DNA of 24,555 nt, taken from contig DLTN01000104.1 in NCBI GenBank assembly GCA_002500925.1, forward strand, positions 1 through 24,555, given 5' to 3'. Both the position numbers and the translations under genes were made by a program. Source of the DNA: Gemmatimonadales bacterium UBA7835 (lineage in GTDB: Bacteria > Gemmatimonadota > Gemmatimonadetes > Longimicrobiales > Gaopeijiaceae). Shown piece by piece: positions 1 to 7,443 of the stretch. Below the pieces are notes generated by a model, which was given only the letters and a program-made list of their open reading frames with translations, searched no databases and was not told where the DNA came from. Positions within the stretch are counted from its first letter, which is position 1; each line of letters begins with the position of its first letter.

Positions 1-19
1 TGAACACGTCAGTGCCGAG

Positions 20-1174
20 CTACGGTATTACTCCCGGCAGCGTGGCGGTAGGAAGGCCGGGGATGATTCGCTGTGCGTTCTCATAGTAGAGGGCTCGAAG
101 CACTTCGTCGGGCAGGTCCATTCCGTAAAGTTTCCAGAATGCGTGGTAGTCACGGTAGTAATCGAAGTACTCGTCAGCGGTTTCTAAGACTCGAAAGAAG
201 TACGGATACTCGTCTGGCTGGAAGGAGTCTTTGCCGAATAGGATCCTGTCCTTGTACTTGGCGAAGAAAGACGCAGCGAACCTAGGCTGCCGCCCAAGAT
301 CGTAGAGAACCGCACCGATCTCGCCGAGAACGTTCGGGTGGGCGTCGAAGATTTCCCCGAGACGTGCTAGGTCGGCAGTATGCCATCCCATATGCGCGAG
401 GATCCAAGTCGTGTTCGGGTGTTTCATCAACATCCGGTTCCTTTCTTCCATCAACTCGTCGAAAGATGGGAAACGATCCCGGTCCATGAAGCGACGATTC
501 TCGAAAATCGCGAGTTCAAGCCATCGCTCATTTGTGAAATCTAGAGTCTCGAAAAACTCAGGCGGGTCCGCTGTATGGACGAACACGGGGATGTTCAGCC
601 TAGCAGCAGTCTCCCAGACTATGTCCAGCTCAGGGTCATCCATAGCTAGTCTCGAACCGTCCATTTTGGTATGGAAGAGCCCGAACGCCTTACTGATCTC
701 ACCTATTCCGACTGCTCCGGCGTCGATGTCTTCTTCCAGCTGCCTAGCAATCTTTAAGCCAGATCCTAGATCGATGTTCTCAAGATCGAGTGACGCGAAG
801 AAGACGAAACGGTCCTCGTAGCCAGCTTCACGAACTGCTTCGATCTGGCTTCGGAGCGTACGGCCCGAGCTCGGTCGTGCTTGGACCATGACACCGATGT
901 TTAATCGGTCCATCTCGGCCACGACGCTCTCTATTGTCTCAAGATTATCTAGTGCAGGGGGGTGCCCGTGGATGTCAACGAGAGGAAATCGAGCCCTTGG
1001 TACTTCGTGTTCTGGGACGACAAGCGTGGATTGCGGCTTGTACTCGGTGATGTTCGGCGGAGGTATCGTCGGCTCGCGGTCTCTGAAAGATCTGCGTTGC
1101 TGGGCGTCACTGGCGATTGGAACTGCACAGAGGGCGACAAAAAGAAAAACTTGTAGGCGGGTCGTTAAGCGCAT
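20..1174 (-). CDS. Exported amidohydrolase (amidohydrolase-related, PF04909-like)
   Basis: 384 aa. An N-terminal signal peptide of about 24 residues (basic MRLTTR, hydrophobic core, then a SDA-QQ cleavage region) points to export. The metal-site pattern of TIM-barrel amidohydrolases is visible: DIHGH (H69, H71), a Glu in GIGEIS (E159), VFVH (H200), ILAHMGWH (H261) and FGKDSF (D316). This set is typical of amidohydrolase_2/TatD-like metal-dependent hydrolases. Substrates in this family vary widely (decarboxylation or hydrolysis of carboxylates, lactones and others) and cannot be assigned from the sequence. The ATG at 1174 is chosen because it places the signal peptide at the N-terminus. It is divergent from the CoA-transferase gene and stands alone on its strand here. 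The family call is secure, the substrate is unknown. Confidence 0.88.
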   Translation of the reverse strand: MRLTTRLQVFLFVALCAVPIASDAQQRRSFRDREPTIPPPNITEYKPQSTLVVPEHEVPRARFPLVDIHGHPPALDNLETIESVVAEMDRLNIGVMVQARPSSGRTLRSQIEAVREAGYEDRFVFFASLDLENIDLGSGLKIARQLEEDIDAGAVGIGEISKAFGLFHTKMDGSRLAMDDPELDIVWETAARLNIPVFVHTADPPEFFETLDFTNERWLELAIFENRRFMDRDRFPSFDELMEERNRMLMKHPNTTWILAHMGWHTADLARLGEIFDAHPNVLGEIGAVLYDLGRQPRFAASFFAKYKDRILFGKDSFQPDEYPYFFRVLETADEYFDYYRDYHAFWKLYGMDLPDEVLRALYYENAQRIIPGLPTATLPGVIP

Positions 1175-1374
1175 CTGAGTTGTCTCAAGATCAGGTGGAA
1201 CGGGCTAAGCTGACCTCCGCTAACGATGCTGTGCACAGTGGGGCCCCGCTCGTTTCACTCCATAATACGAAAGCGCGACTGGCCTGCCACATCTCGGTGG
1301 GCGATCTTGCCGCGTCGCGACTTGAGGTGGTGCCCATTCTTTGGGCCCGATCGGACATAGTTCAGGAGTGAAGG
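1175..1374. other. Divergent intergenic region with two adjacent palindromes
   Basis: About 200 bases (300 if the leader ORF that follows is not real) separate the exported amidohydrolase (-) from the CoA-transferase (+). It must hold promoters for both directions, but I could not find a convincing -35/-10 pair. It contains a perfect 10-bp palindrome CTGTGCACAG (1229-1238) followed one base later by GGGGCCCC (1240-1247). Neither is followed by a T-run, so neither looks like a terminator. An 84-codon open frame at 1117-1371 crosses the region but has no ribosome-binding site and overlaps the amidohydrolase 5' end. I do not believe it is a gene. Confidence 0.5.
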
Positions 1375-1470
1375 ATGTCGAAGAGAATATGGGTGTGGTT
1401 GGCAGTTCACTTAGGATTGTACTGTCGAGGTGTGGAAACCATTCCTGCCTGCATGGTGTGGAACGAGTAA
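1375..1470 (+). CDS. Possible 31-aa leader ORF ahead of the CoA-transferase
   Basis: An ATG at 1375 is preceded by a good Shine-Dalgarno AGGAG (1364-1368, spacing 6). The frame starts MSKRIWVWLAVHLGLYC and ends in TAA at 1468-1470, four bases before the GTG used by the CoA-transferase. That GTG has no strong ribosome-binding site of its own, so translational coupling from this small frame is plausible. The peptide has a basic then hydrophobic N-terminus but no recognisable family. It could be a leader peptide, a very small membrane peptide or chance. The strong ribosome-binding site is the main reason to list it. Confidence 0.3.
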   Translation: MSKRIWVWLAVHLGLYCRGVETIPACMVWNE

Positions 1471-1474
1471 CGCG

Positions 1475-2671
1475 GTGACCTCTCCGCTCGAGGATATACG
1501 CGTATGTGATGTCACGCAGAATCTGGCGGGTCCATTTTGTGCTCAGATTCTGGCTGACCTCGGTGCTACGGTAATCAAAGTAGAGCCTCCAGGAGGTGAC
1601 TTGGGTCGCCTGTGGGGTCCTCCGTTCTGGGGGGAAGACTCGACTTTGTTCTTATCCGCAAATCGCGGAAAGCGGAGCATCATTCTTGACCTGAAGCAGA
1701 AGGAGGGCATGGATGTTCTGCAGAGGATCGGTGCGTTGTCTGATGTCTTCATACAGAGTTCGCGACCGGCTGCCGCCTTGGGGCTCGGCATTGACGAGGC
1801 GTCGGTCCGCGCTTGGAATGAAGACATTGTGCATATGTCGTTGAGTGCATACGGGCAGAAGGGTCCGATGAGCGATCAGCCTGGGTATGACCCGCTCATG
1901 CAGGCTTATGCTGGAATTATTTCAGTGACCGGACAACCGGGAGGACCACCCACTCGAGTAGGTGGATCGGTTGTGGATTTTGGCACGGGTATGTGGGCGG
2001 CACTGTCGATCATTAGCGCTTTACGTGAGCGGGATCGCACGGGAAAGGGAGTGGCTCTTGAGACGTCCCTGATGGACACATCCTTGGCATGGGTCTCTTA
2101 CCATATGATGGGATACATGGCGACGGGTGAGGTTCCCGGTCCGCGAGGGTCCAGTCTTGGCGCCATTGCACCGTATAGGGCTTTCCAAACCTTAGACGGA
2201 TACGTGATGATAGCAGCCGGAAATGATGCAATTTTTCGTCGTTTGTGCGACGCGCTCGAACTAGTGGGTACGGAAGAGGACCCCCGTTTCGCATCGAACT
2301 CCGACAGGGTTGCGCATCGGAATGAGTTGGATGCGATCATAGAGGGAGCTACATCTCAGATTTCGACAGACGAATTACTAGAGAGAACTCTTCGAAACGC
2401 TATCCCGGCATCAGCGATCCAATCGATTGCCGATGTAGTCGATGATCTTCAGGTAGCCGAGGCAGGCATGTTCCAGACCGTCGGCCATCCGGAATTAGAA
2501 GGTTATAGAGACGTATCTCTTCCTCTCCAGATCGATGGCGTGCGGCCGAGGGCCGCGCGCGTGCCTCCAACACCAGGTGAACACTCAATTGAAATTCTTG
2601 AAGAACTCGGCTTCGACGGAGAGGAGGTCGATCACCTGTTTGATCTTGGAGCAGTCAGCAAGGGCAGTTGA
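1475..2671 (+). CDS. Family III CoA-transferase (CaiB/BaiF/formyl-CoA transferase family)
   Basis: 398 aa from GTG 1475. The open frame extends upstream to an ATG at 1430, but the typical CaiB N-terminus begins just after the GTG: PLEDIRVCDVTQNLAGPFC, then LGATVIKVEPP with the GGDLGR motif. The catalytic aspartate of family III enzymes is in SVVDFGTGMWAAL. From the GTG start it is residue 168, very close to the D169 numbering of formyl-CoA transferase and CaiB, which supports this start. A GYDPLMQAYAG motif precedes it. The family moves CoA between carboxylic acids, and some members are racemases. Donor and acceptor cannot be told from sequence, and no partner acyl-CoA enzyme is adjacent. Cytoplasmic. 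It converges with the SUMF1-fold gene, whose stop lies 15 bp away. Confidence 0.9.
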   Translation: MTSPLEDIRVCDVTQNLAGPFCAQILADLGATVIKVEPPGGDLGRLWGPPFWGEDSTLFLSANRGKRSIILDLKQKEGMDVLQRIGALSDVFIQSSRPAAALGLGIDEASVRAWNEDIVHMSLSAYGQKGPMSDQPGYDPLMQAYAGIISVTGQPGGPPTRVGGSVVDFGTGMWAALSIISALRERDRTGKGVALETSLMDTSLAWVSYHMMGYMATGEVPGPRGSSLGAIAPYRAFQTLDGYVMIAAGNDAIFRRLCDALELVGTEEDPRFASNSDRVAHRNELDAIIEGATSQISTDELLERTLRNAIPASAIQSIADVVDDLQVAEAGMFQTVGHPELEGYRDVSLPLQIDGVRPRAARVPPTPGEHSIEILEELGFDGEEVDHLFDLGAVSKGS

Positions 2672-2686
2672 GAAAGTTGTTACTGC

Positions 2687-3697
2687 CTAGCTTGGGACCA
2701 AAGCGACTCTGAATCCGATAAAGGGTCTTCGTGCTCCAGGATCGGCGCCACCACGGTTTGCAGCACGGATCATTTGCTCGGGGTCGCCGAAAGATCCTCC
2801 CCGCATGACCCAGAGGGCGTCCGTGCGCAGTGTTTGTAGGTCGTCTTCATGTGTGAACGGATATGGCTGGTATGGGCTAGCTGTCCATTCCCAGACATTT
2901 CCACTCATGTCGGCGAGACCGTGGGCGCATCGCGAACAAGGTTTCGAGCCGACGGCAGTTGTCCCTACAGCCAGATAGTTTGCGAAGTCGGGTTCCGGTT
3001 CATCACCCCAGGGGTAGATGCGCCCGTCTACTCCACGTGCGGCTTTTTCCCACTGCGCCTCGTTCGGCAGTGCTACTCGCCAACCAGTGAGGAGGAGCGT
3101 AGCGAGCGGTTCGGCCAGTAAGCCTTCCCTAGCACTCGTTCGAATCTCATCGTCTAGCCAAGCTGCGTATGCTACGGCATCTGTCCATGCCACCCATGTG
3201 ACCGGATGATCTGGCGGAGCACTGATTGCCTGGGACGTCGTCACGGGATACTTCGAAGCACTCAGGAAAGTGGCATACTGAGCGACGGTGACTTCGTACC
3301 TAGACATGAAGAATGTCGGCTCATTGGGACGTCCTGAAGCGCGACCGTTTCCCCACCATTCGAGGTCGAAGCTAAGTGGGTCCCGTTCTGGATCGCTTCC
3401 CATGAGAAACTCTCCCCCAGGAATCTCTACAAAGCCTAGCATTCGTTCATCGGGCAAGAACGCTATATCGGCTCGGAAGCCCGGAAGTAATGAGTCTTGG
3501 AGTTTGAATACAGATCCTTCTGTGTTGTCTTGCCCATTTGGAGCGGGAGCGAGCACGAGAGCAAGCCAAGAAAGACCAATGAGTGCAATACTCATAAGTC
3601 CTACACCCGAGGAGTTTCGCCTGAACCTGTCATGAGCCCCTTCTGACTCAGATTCTGATATTCGCGTGGTCACGTGTTGGCCACTTCTGTTGGACAT
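2687..3697 (-). CDS. Membrane-anchored SUMF1/formylglycine-generating-enzyme-fold protein, non-canonical
   Basis: 336 aa. One N-terminal membrane segment at about residues 33-52 is followed by a SUMF1/FGE-sulfatase domain from about 88 to the end: IPGGEFLMGSD, EPTFFMSRYEVTVAQYATF, HPVTWVAWTDAVAYAAWL, ALPNEAQWEKAARG, YPWGDE, GLADMSGNVWEWT, VMRGGSF and a final GFRVAL. True aerobic FGEs carry a catalytic cysteine pair shortly after the RGGSW/F motif. Here that stretch (about 299-320) has no Cys, so formylglycine formation is unlikely. Many bacterial proteins of this fold have other or unknown roles. The only Cys pair is KPCSRC (254-257). Its start overlaps the end of the RnfD-like gene by 28 bp, so the two are probably co-transcribed and coupled. 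A start at Met35 (3595) is possible but would shorten the membrane anchor. Confidence 0.82.
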   Translation of the reverse strand: MSNRSGQHVTTRISESESEGAHDRFRRNSSGVGLMSIALIGLSWLALVLAPAPNGQDNTEGSVFKLQDSLLPGFRADIAFLPDERMLGFVEIPGGEFLMGSDPERDPLSFDLEWWGNGRASGRPNEPTFFMSRYEVTVAQYATFLSASKYPVTTSQAISAPPDHPVTWVAWTDAVAYAAWLDDEIRTSAREGLLAEPLATLLLTGWRVALPNEAQWEKAARGVDGRIYPWGDEPEPDFANYLAVGTTAVGSKPCSRCAHGLADMSGNVWEWTASPYQPYPFTHEDDLQTLRTDALWVMRGGSFGDPEQMIRAANRGGADPGARRPFIGFRVALVPS

Positions 3698-5241
3698 GCG
3701 AATGACCAGTTGTGCGCGCAGGCGCGTTCGAGGAGGTCTGCCCTCTCCATCTCCATGAGATTTTGACCTCCTTCCCTGAGCATGAGCCGAAGATCCAGTA
3801 GTCTTGGCTCGGTTCGGATTTCACCTGCCGGCTTGAGGAGGTTCATGCAGCCGGACTGGTACCGCAGCTCACATGCCCGAGCAAGGTATAGCCCTGCGAG
3901 CTCCGAGTTAGGCTCCACGATCGTGCCTTTTCGGTAGTGCAGACCAAGTTCGTTGCACGCCCATGCCGCATTGTCCCCGCAGTAGCTCGCTTCCAGTTGG
4001 ATCAGACGGTCACACGCGTTCCTGAGATCCTCAAAGCAAGCGCGCTCCCAAAAGGGAAGGGCATCTCCTGTGTGTTGCCCGTCGGTCCGGCCGGTCACAC
4101 TCATCATTCCGAAGAAGAGGACCCAGGCACCCATTCGAATAAGGTTTGGGCGCGGGCTCAACCATACCGGCTGAGCGGCTATTCTAGTTGATGGGGTCCA
4201 GGTCTCTGTCAGGGCGCGGTTGCGCACTAGTTGGTCAATTGCGCGAACGCTCAGGTTTAGAAGGGGCACGCAAAGGAGTTTGTCATAGAACGTTGGGGCA
4301 CCCATTAAACCCAAGAGAGTGTACAGTGCGAATACACCTCCGCCGTACAGCGCACCAAAGATGGTTTTGCCGACAGGTGTTCTGGGCGAAGTCGACGGGT
4401 CCGTGATCAGCAAGTGCAAGCCGAGGAATACTGCTGCCGGGATATCCGAGTCTATGAAGTATGGGACACCTGTGATCTGGAACGTTAGAGCGCTCAGTCC
4501 AAAGAGCACTGCTGCTGCCGTGCCCGCTACTAGCGTGATCTCGAAGAAGTACATGACCACGAGCCCAACTAGGAACAGGAAAAGGTAGATCCTGGGCGCC
4601 AAGGTGAGGGTGGAAGCAATCTCTTGACCCCACGTCAGATCAGTGTTCCCAGATGCGATTAGGACAAGAGAGAATAGGCCGAGCGCAAAGGCTGACGGAT
4701 TGAAGATGTGCGCTTGCTGTCCATCTCTGGTCCAACGAATGAAGTCTTTACCTAGAAATCCAACAGCGACCATTAAGAACTGTAGGTAGAACCAGTCGTC
4801 TCGAAACCAGAGGAAGAGGTTGATACTCAGGATAATCGGGATGGGACCGAAGCCCATCTTATATGCCTTACCCCGAGTCCATGACAAAAGCATGCCGAAA
4901 CCGTACGCGAACAGCAGCTGTGCGCCGATGAGCACTGACATGTCATAGACCGGGGACCAGTACCAACCCCAGTACAGATATACCGCCAGCTGACAGACCG
5001 CCTGGATGTAATGCTGGGCTCGGAGTCTCGTGTCGATTCGGCCGGCTGCTGCTCTTAGATTAGGTGCTGCCAAGAGCATGACATTCCATACGATAAGAAC
5101 CGTTGCGGCGCCCCAGAATGACTGAGCTAGCATGCCACTGGTATGAACGCGCGCCGATCCGGTCAGTGCGGCAATCATTCCGCCTATCGCGAGCGGTATG
5201 AAGATCTTTGCGGCCTTGTGCTTGTCAGGCTTGGAGGGCAT
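3670..5241 (-). CDS. Solitary RnfD/NqrB-like membrane protein with a Cys-rich Sel1-like C-terminal tail
   Basis: 523 aa. Residues about 10-345 form a polytopic membrane domain. Its landmarks match the NQR2/RnfD/RnfE family in order: IFNPSAF (179-185, cf. FNPA in RnfD), TDPSTSPRTPVGKTIFGA (280-297, cf. the TDP...T..GRLIFGA signature) and VPLLNLSVRAIDQLVRNR near the domain end. The covalent-FMN threonine motif (SGAT/SQAT) is not intact; SGNT (197-200) sits roughly where it would fall. After a further membrane segment (about 368-383) comes a tail with regularly paired cysteines (402/410, 421/429, 457/465, 508/516) and phrases such as ACNELGLHYRKGT and LARACELRYQSGC, the pattern of Hcp-like Sel1 repeats. 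No other Rnf or Nqr subunit is present, so this is not a complete pump. The closest analogy I know is stand-alone RnfD-like (UnbU-type) proteins. It overlaps the SUMF1-fold gene. Confidence 0.8.
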   Translation of the reverse strand: MPSKPDKHKAAKIFIPLAIGGMIAALTGSARVHTSGMLAQSFWGAATVLIVWNVMLLAAPNLRAAAGRIDTRLRAQHYIQAVCQLAVYLYWGWYWSPVYDMSVLIGAQLLFAYGFGMLLSWTRGKAYKMGFGPIPIILSINLFLWFRDDWFYLQFLMVAVGFLGKDFIRWTRDGQQAHIFNPSAFALGLFSLVLIASGNTDLTWGQEIASTLTLAPRIYLFLFLVGLVVMYFFEITLVAGTAAAVLFGLSALTFQITGVPYFIDSDIPAAVFLGLHLLITDPSTSPRTPVGKTIFGALYGGGVFALYTLLGLMGAPTFYDKLLCVPLLNLSVRAIDQLVRNRALTETWTPSTRIAAQPVWLSPRPNLIRMGAWVLFFGMMSVTGRTDGQHTGDALPFWERACFEDLRNACDRLIQLEASYCGDNAAWACNELGLHYRKGTIVEPNSELAGLYLARACELRYQSGCMNLLKPAGEIRTEPRLLDLRLMLREGGQNLMEMERADLLERACAHNWSFACPTEVANT

Positions 5242-5410
5242 GGCTAGTACGGGGCTTCTGGCGACGGGCGGAAGCTAGATCGGCTTACCCGTCCTCGACA
5301 GCGCCCATGTCCCGACGCTGTGGGTGCCCCTACCTTGGTGTTTGTCTGCTTGCGGGAGTGGTTGCACCTATTCTTCGCTGCATGACGTGAACCCTCTGAC
5401 GGAACCGAAC

Positions 5411-6538
5411 ATGATTCGAGCCAACGTGCTTCTCGGCACTCTCCTCGTGCTTGGTGCCTGCACCTCTGGTAGTGACGAAGTCGAAACTGCAGCTGATACC
5501 GCCATTAGAGAAGCGCCGAACTTTTCGGTAGACCCATCATGGCCACAACAGCTTCCGAACGATTGGATCATGGGTTCCATCACGGCCGTGTTCGTCGATG
5601 CTCAGGATCATGTCTGGGTCACGCATTTACCGGAGACATTGACGCCAGAAGAGATTTCTGCCGTTCAGGAGCCTCCTATCGGTCTATGTTGCCGCCCGGC
5701 TCCTGTTGTGGTCGAGTTCGATCCCGAAGGGAATGTCGTTCAGGGTTGGGGTGATCCAGAGACACAGGACGTTTCGGAGTTTCCGCGCAATGCCCACGGG
5801 CTGTTCGTGGACCACAACGACAACGTATGGGTTGGCACTTATCGCCATCACCGCGTTATGAAGTTCACTCGTTCGGGTGAGCTGCAGATGCAGATCGGTG
5901 AGTATGACGTCACAGGTGGCAACGCCGATACAGAGTTGCTTGGGGGCCCTGCAGGTATCTGGGTAGATCCTGGCACTAATGAGGTCTTCATCGCTGATGG
6001 CTATCGTAACCGAAGGGTTATCGTTTTTGACGGAGACACAGGCGAATACGTCCGCCACTGGGGTGCCTACGGTGAGGTGCCTGAGGATCAGTACCAGTTC
6101 GACTTCGGGGGTGCGGGTCATGCTGCAAATCCTCCGACCCAGTACTCCACAGTACACGGACTTGTGGGCTCAAGTGATGGTCTGATCTACGTTGCGGATC
6201 GTCGTGGGAACCGGATCCAAGTTTTCCAGCAAGATGGCACGTTTGTAACCGAAAAGATCATCGAAGAAGGCACGCTGGCTTCTGGATCCGCCTTCGTGAT
6301 CCAGCTCTCTCCGGATAAAGAACAGGAGTGGCTCTACCTCGCTGACGGAACGAACCACAAGGTGTGGATTCTTCGCCGAAGCGATCTTGAGGTCGCAGGC
6401 GGCTTTGGTAGAGGTGGGCGACAAGTCGGACAGTTCTTAAGGCCACATGGCATGGGAGTCGACTCTCAGGGCAACATCTATGTGGGAGAGGCTTCGACGG
6501 GTCGCCGCATTCAAAAGTTCAGTATTTCGGGGAGCTGA
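5411..6538 (+). CDS. NHL-repeat six-bladed beta-propeller lipoprotein
   Basis: 375 aa. The open frame reaches back to 5324, but the ATG at 5411 gives MIRANVLLGTLLVLGAC, a lipoprotein signal with lipobox LGAC (lipid-modified Cys17), so I use it. The mature part has repeated NHL-type blades: AHGLFVDHNDNVWVGTYRHH, GPAGIWVDPGTNEVFIADG, VHGLVGSSDGLIYVADRRGN, LYLADGTNHKVWILRR and PHGMGVDSQGNIYVGEASTG. It is similar in kind to peptidyl-alpha-hydroxyglycine amidating-lyase-like propellers, but no catalytic function can be claimed. A CCRP motif (IGLCCRPAP) in the first blade is unusual. It is probably anchored in the outer or inner membrane facing the periplasm. The next gene follows after 8 bp, so they likely share an operon. 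Confidence 0.85.
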   Translation: MIRANVLLGTLLVLGACTSGSDEVETAADTAIREAPNFSVDPSWPQQLPNDWIMGSITAVFVDAQDHVWVTHLPETLTPEEISAVQEPPIGLCCRPAPVVVEFDPEGNVVQGWGDPETQDVSEFPRNAHGLFVDHNDNVWVGTYRHHRVMKFTRSGELQMQIGEYDVTGGNADTELLGGPAGIWVDPGTNEVFIADGYRNRRVIVFDGDTGEYVRHWGAYGEVPEDQYQFDFGGAGHAANPPTQYSTVHGLVGSSDGLIYVADRRGNRIQVFQQDGTFVTEKIIEEGTLASGSAFVIQLSPDKEQEWLYLADGTNHKVWILRRSDLEVAGGFGRGGRQVGQFLRPHGMGVDSQGNIYVGEASTGRRIQKFSISGS

Positions 6539-6546
6539 GTTAGGTG

Positions 6547-7362
6547 ATGGTCCGTTGCATTGGATCAATGGTTGTCGCACTGACCACAATCGGTAACGGC
6601 GATGTAGTAGCCCAGTCGGCTTCGGATCTTGTCCACTCGATGCTTGAGGCCCATGAGGCTCGAATCGAAGGGGTAGAAAATTACACCCTCGTCCAAGCCG
6701 TGATGGGGTTCGAAACAGAGACATATTTCGAGAAGCATACCTTGGAAGGACGGTCCGTATTCCGAGCTAGTTTCGCCGGTGCAGACGGTCAGAGAAGTTC
6801 GCCAGCGACAGGAGTAGAAGATGTCTACGCGTTAGGTGAAGACCTAGCGAAGCGGTCAGAGTATCGGGGTCGGGAAAGTATCGGTGAATACGAGGTGCAC
6901 GTTCTGGATATAATAGATCTGCGCGGCACGGGCTTCGGGAGTAACGTGGCTCAGGACTCGGAGTTTGAGCCTGTAAGAGGCAGCGTTTTTCTGGATGCTG
7001 AAAGCTACGTCCCACGCAGGTTCGTCTTTGAGGGTGAGATGACTCGAAGTGGGTCCGCGATCCCGCTCACTGCGACAATGGAAATGGGAGAGTACCGAGA
7101 GGTTCAGGGGCTACTGATTCCGTTCCGTACTGTGACTACGATTGAGGGGTTGGCCGCCGCAATCGATCCTGAGGTCAAAGCGCAATTCGAACAGATGCAA
7201 CGTGAGCTGGAAGAGCTGCCCGCTCAACAGCGGGCCATGATCATTGAACTCATGGCGGAACAGATGGAGCAGTTCGAGGCGATGATGGTTGATGATTCCG
7301 CGCCAATGGTTGTAGAGGTCCTCGTTACGGATATCCGCGTAAACCAAGGCGGGTGGAACTGA
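6547..7362 (+). CDS. Exported LolA/RseB-like fold protein of unknown role
   Basis: 271 aa from ATG 6547; a GTG at 6544 is an equally possible start. The N-terminus MVRCIGSMVVALTTIGNGDVVA reads as a signal peptide ending at VAQS. The body resembles outer-membrane-lipoprotein-sorting (LolA/LolB/RseB-like) domains: ALGEDLAKRSEYRGRESIGEYEVHVLDI, then VFLDAESYVPRRFVFEGEM, then MEMGEYREVQGLLIPFRTVT. This is the strand order of a half-barrel with the characteristic 'y-r-e-v-x-G-l-l-i-P-f' strand. A Gln/Glu/Met-rich helix (about residues 215-250) is inserted before the last strand. It sits 8 bp after the NHL lipoprotein and probably works with it at the envelope. The fold call is by eye, and its function is unknown. 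Confidence 0.7.
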   Translation: MVRCIGSMVVALTTIGNGDVVAQSASDLVHSMLEAHEARIEGVENYTLVQAVMGFETETYFEKHTLEGRSVFRASFAGADGQRSSPATGVEDVYALGEDLAKRSEYRGRESIGEYEVHVLDIIDLRGTGFGSNVAQDSEFEPVRGSVFLDAESYVPRRFVFEGEMTRSGSAIPLTATMEMGEYREVQGLLIPFRTVTTIEGLAAAIDPEVKAQFEQMQRELEELPAQQRAMIIELMAEQMEQFEAMMVDDSAPMVVEVLVTDIRVNQGGWN

Positions 7363-7378
7363 GACAGGGCACTCAGTT
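7357..7378 (+). terminator. Weak hairpin at the end of the LolA-like gene
   Basis: AACTGAG (7357-7363) and CTCAGTT (7372-7378) form a perfect 7-bp stem with an 8-base loop, overlapping the stop codon of the LolA-like gene and lying between two convergent genes. There is no T-run after it, so it is at best a weak terminator. Confidence 0.3.
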
Positions 7379-7443
7379 CTCTAGCATGAAAAATTCTGCG
7401 AGACAGTTCTATACGTAGGACGTACCTGTTGACCTCTAATTGA

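Noticed and set aside
1229..1247. Adjacent palindromes CTGTGCACAG and GGGGCCCC as a terminator
   Set aside because: No T-run follows, and they lie upstream of both divergent genes, where a terminator has no clear purpose.
1117..1371. 84-codon plus-strand open frame in the first divergent gap
   Set aside because: No ribosome-binding site, overlaps the start of the amidohydrolase gene, and has no protein-like pattern.
2687..3697. Genuine formylglycine-generating enzyme for sulfatases
   Set aside because: The cysteine pair expected after the RGGSF motif is missing, and no sulfatase gene is nearby.
3670..5241. Part of a complete Rnf or Na+-NQR complex
   Set aside because: No RnfA, B, C, E or G, or Nqr counterpart is present on either side, and the flavin-attachment motif is not intact.
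5308..5390. 27-codon plus-strand frame before the NHL lipoprotein gene
   Set aside because: No clear ribosome-binding site, and the peptide (Cys-rich, MSRRCGCPYLG...) has no recognisable features. The gap more likely holds promoters.
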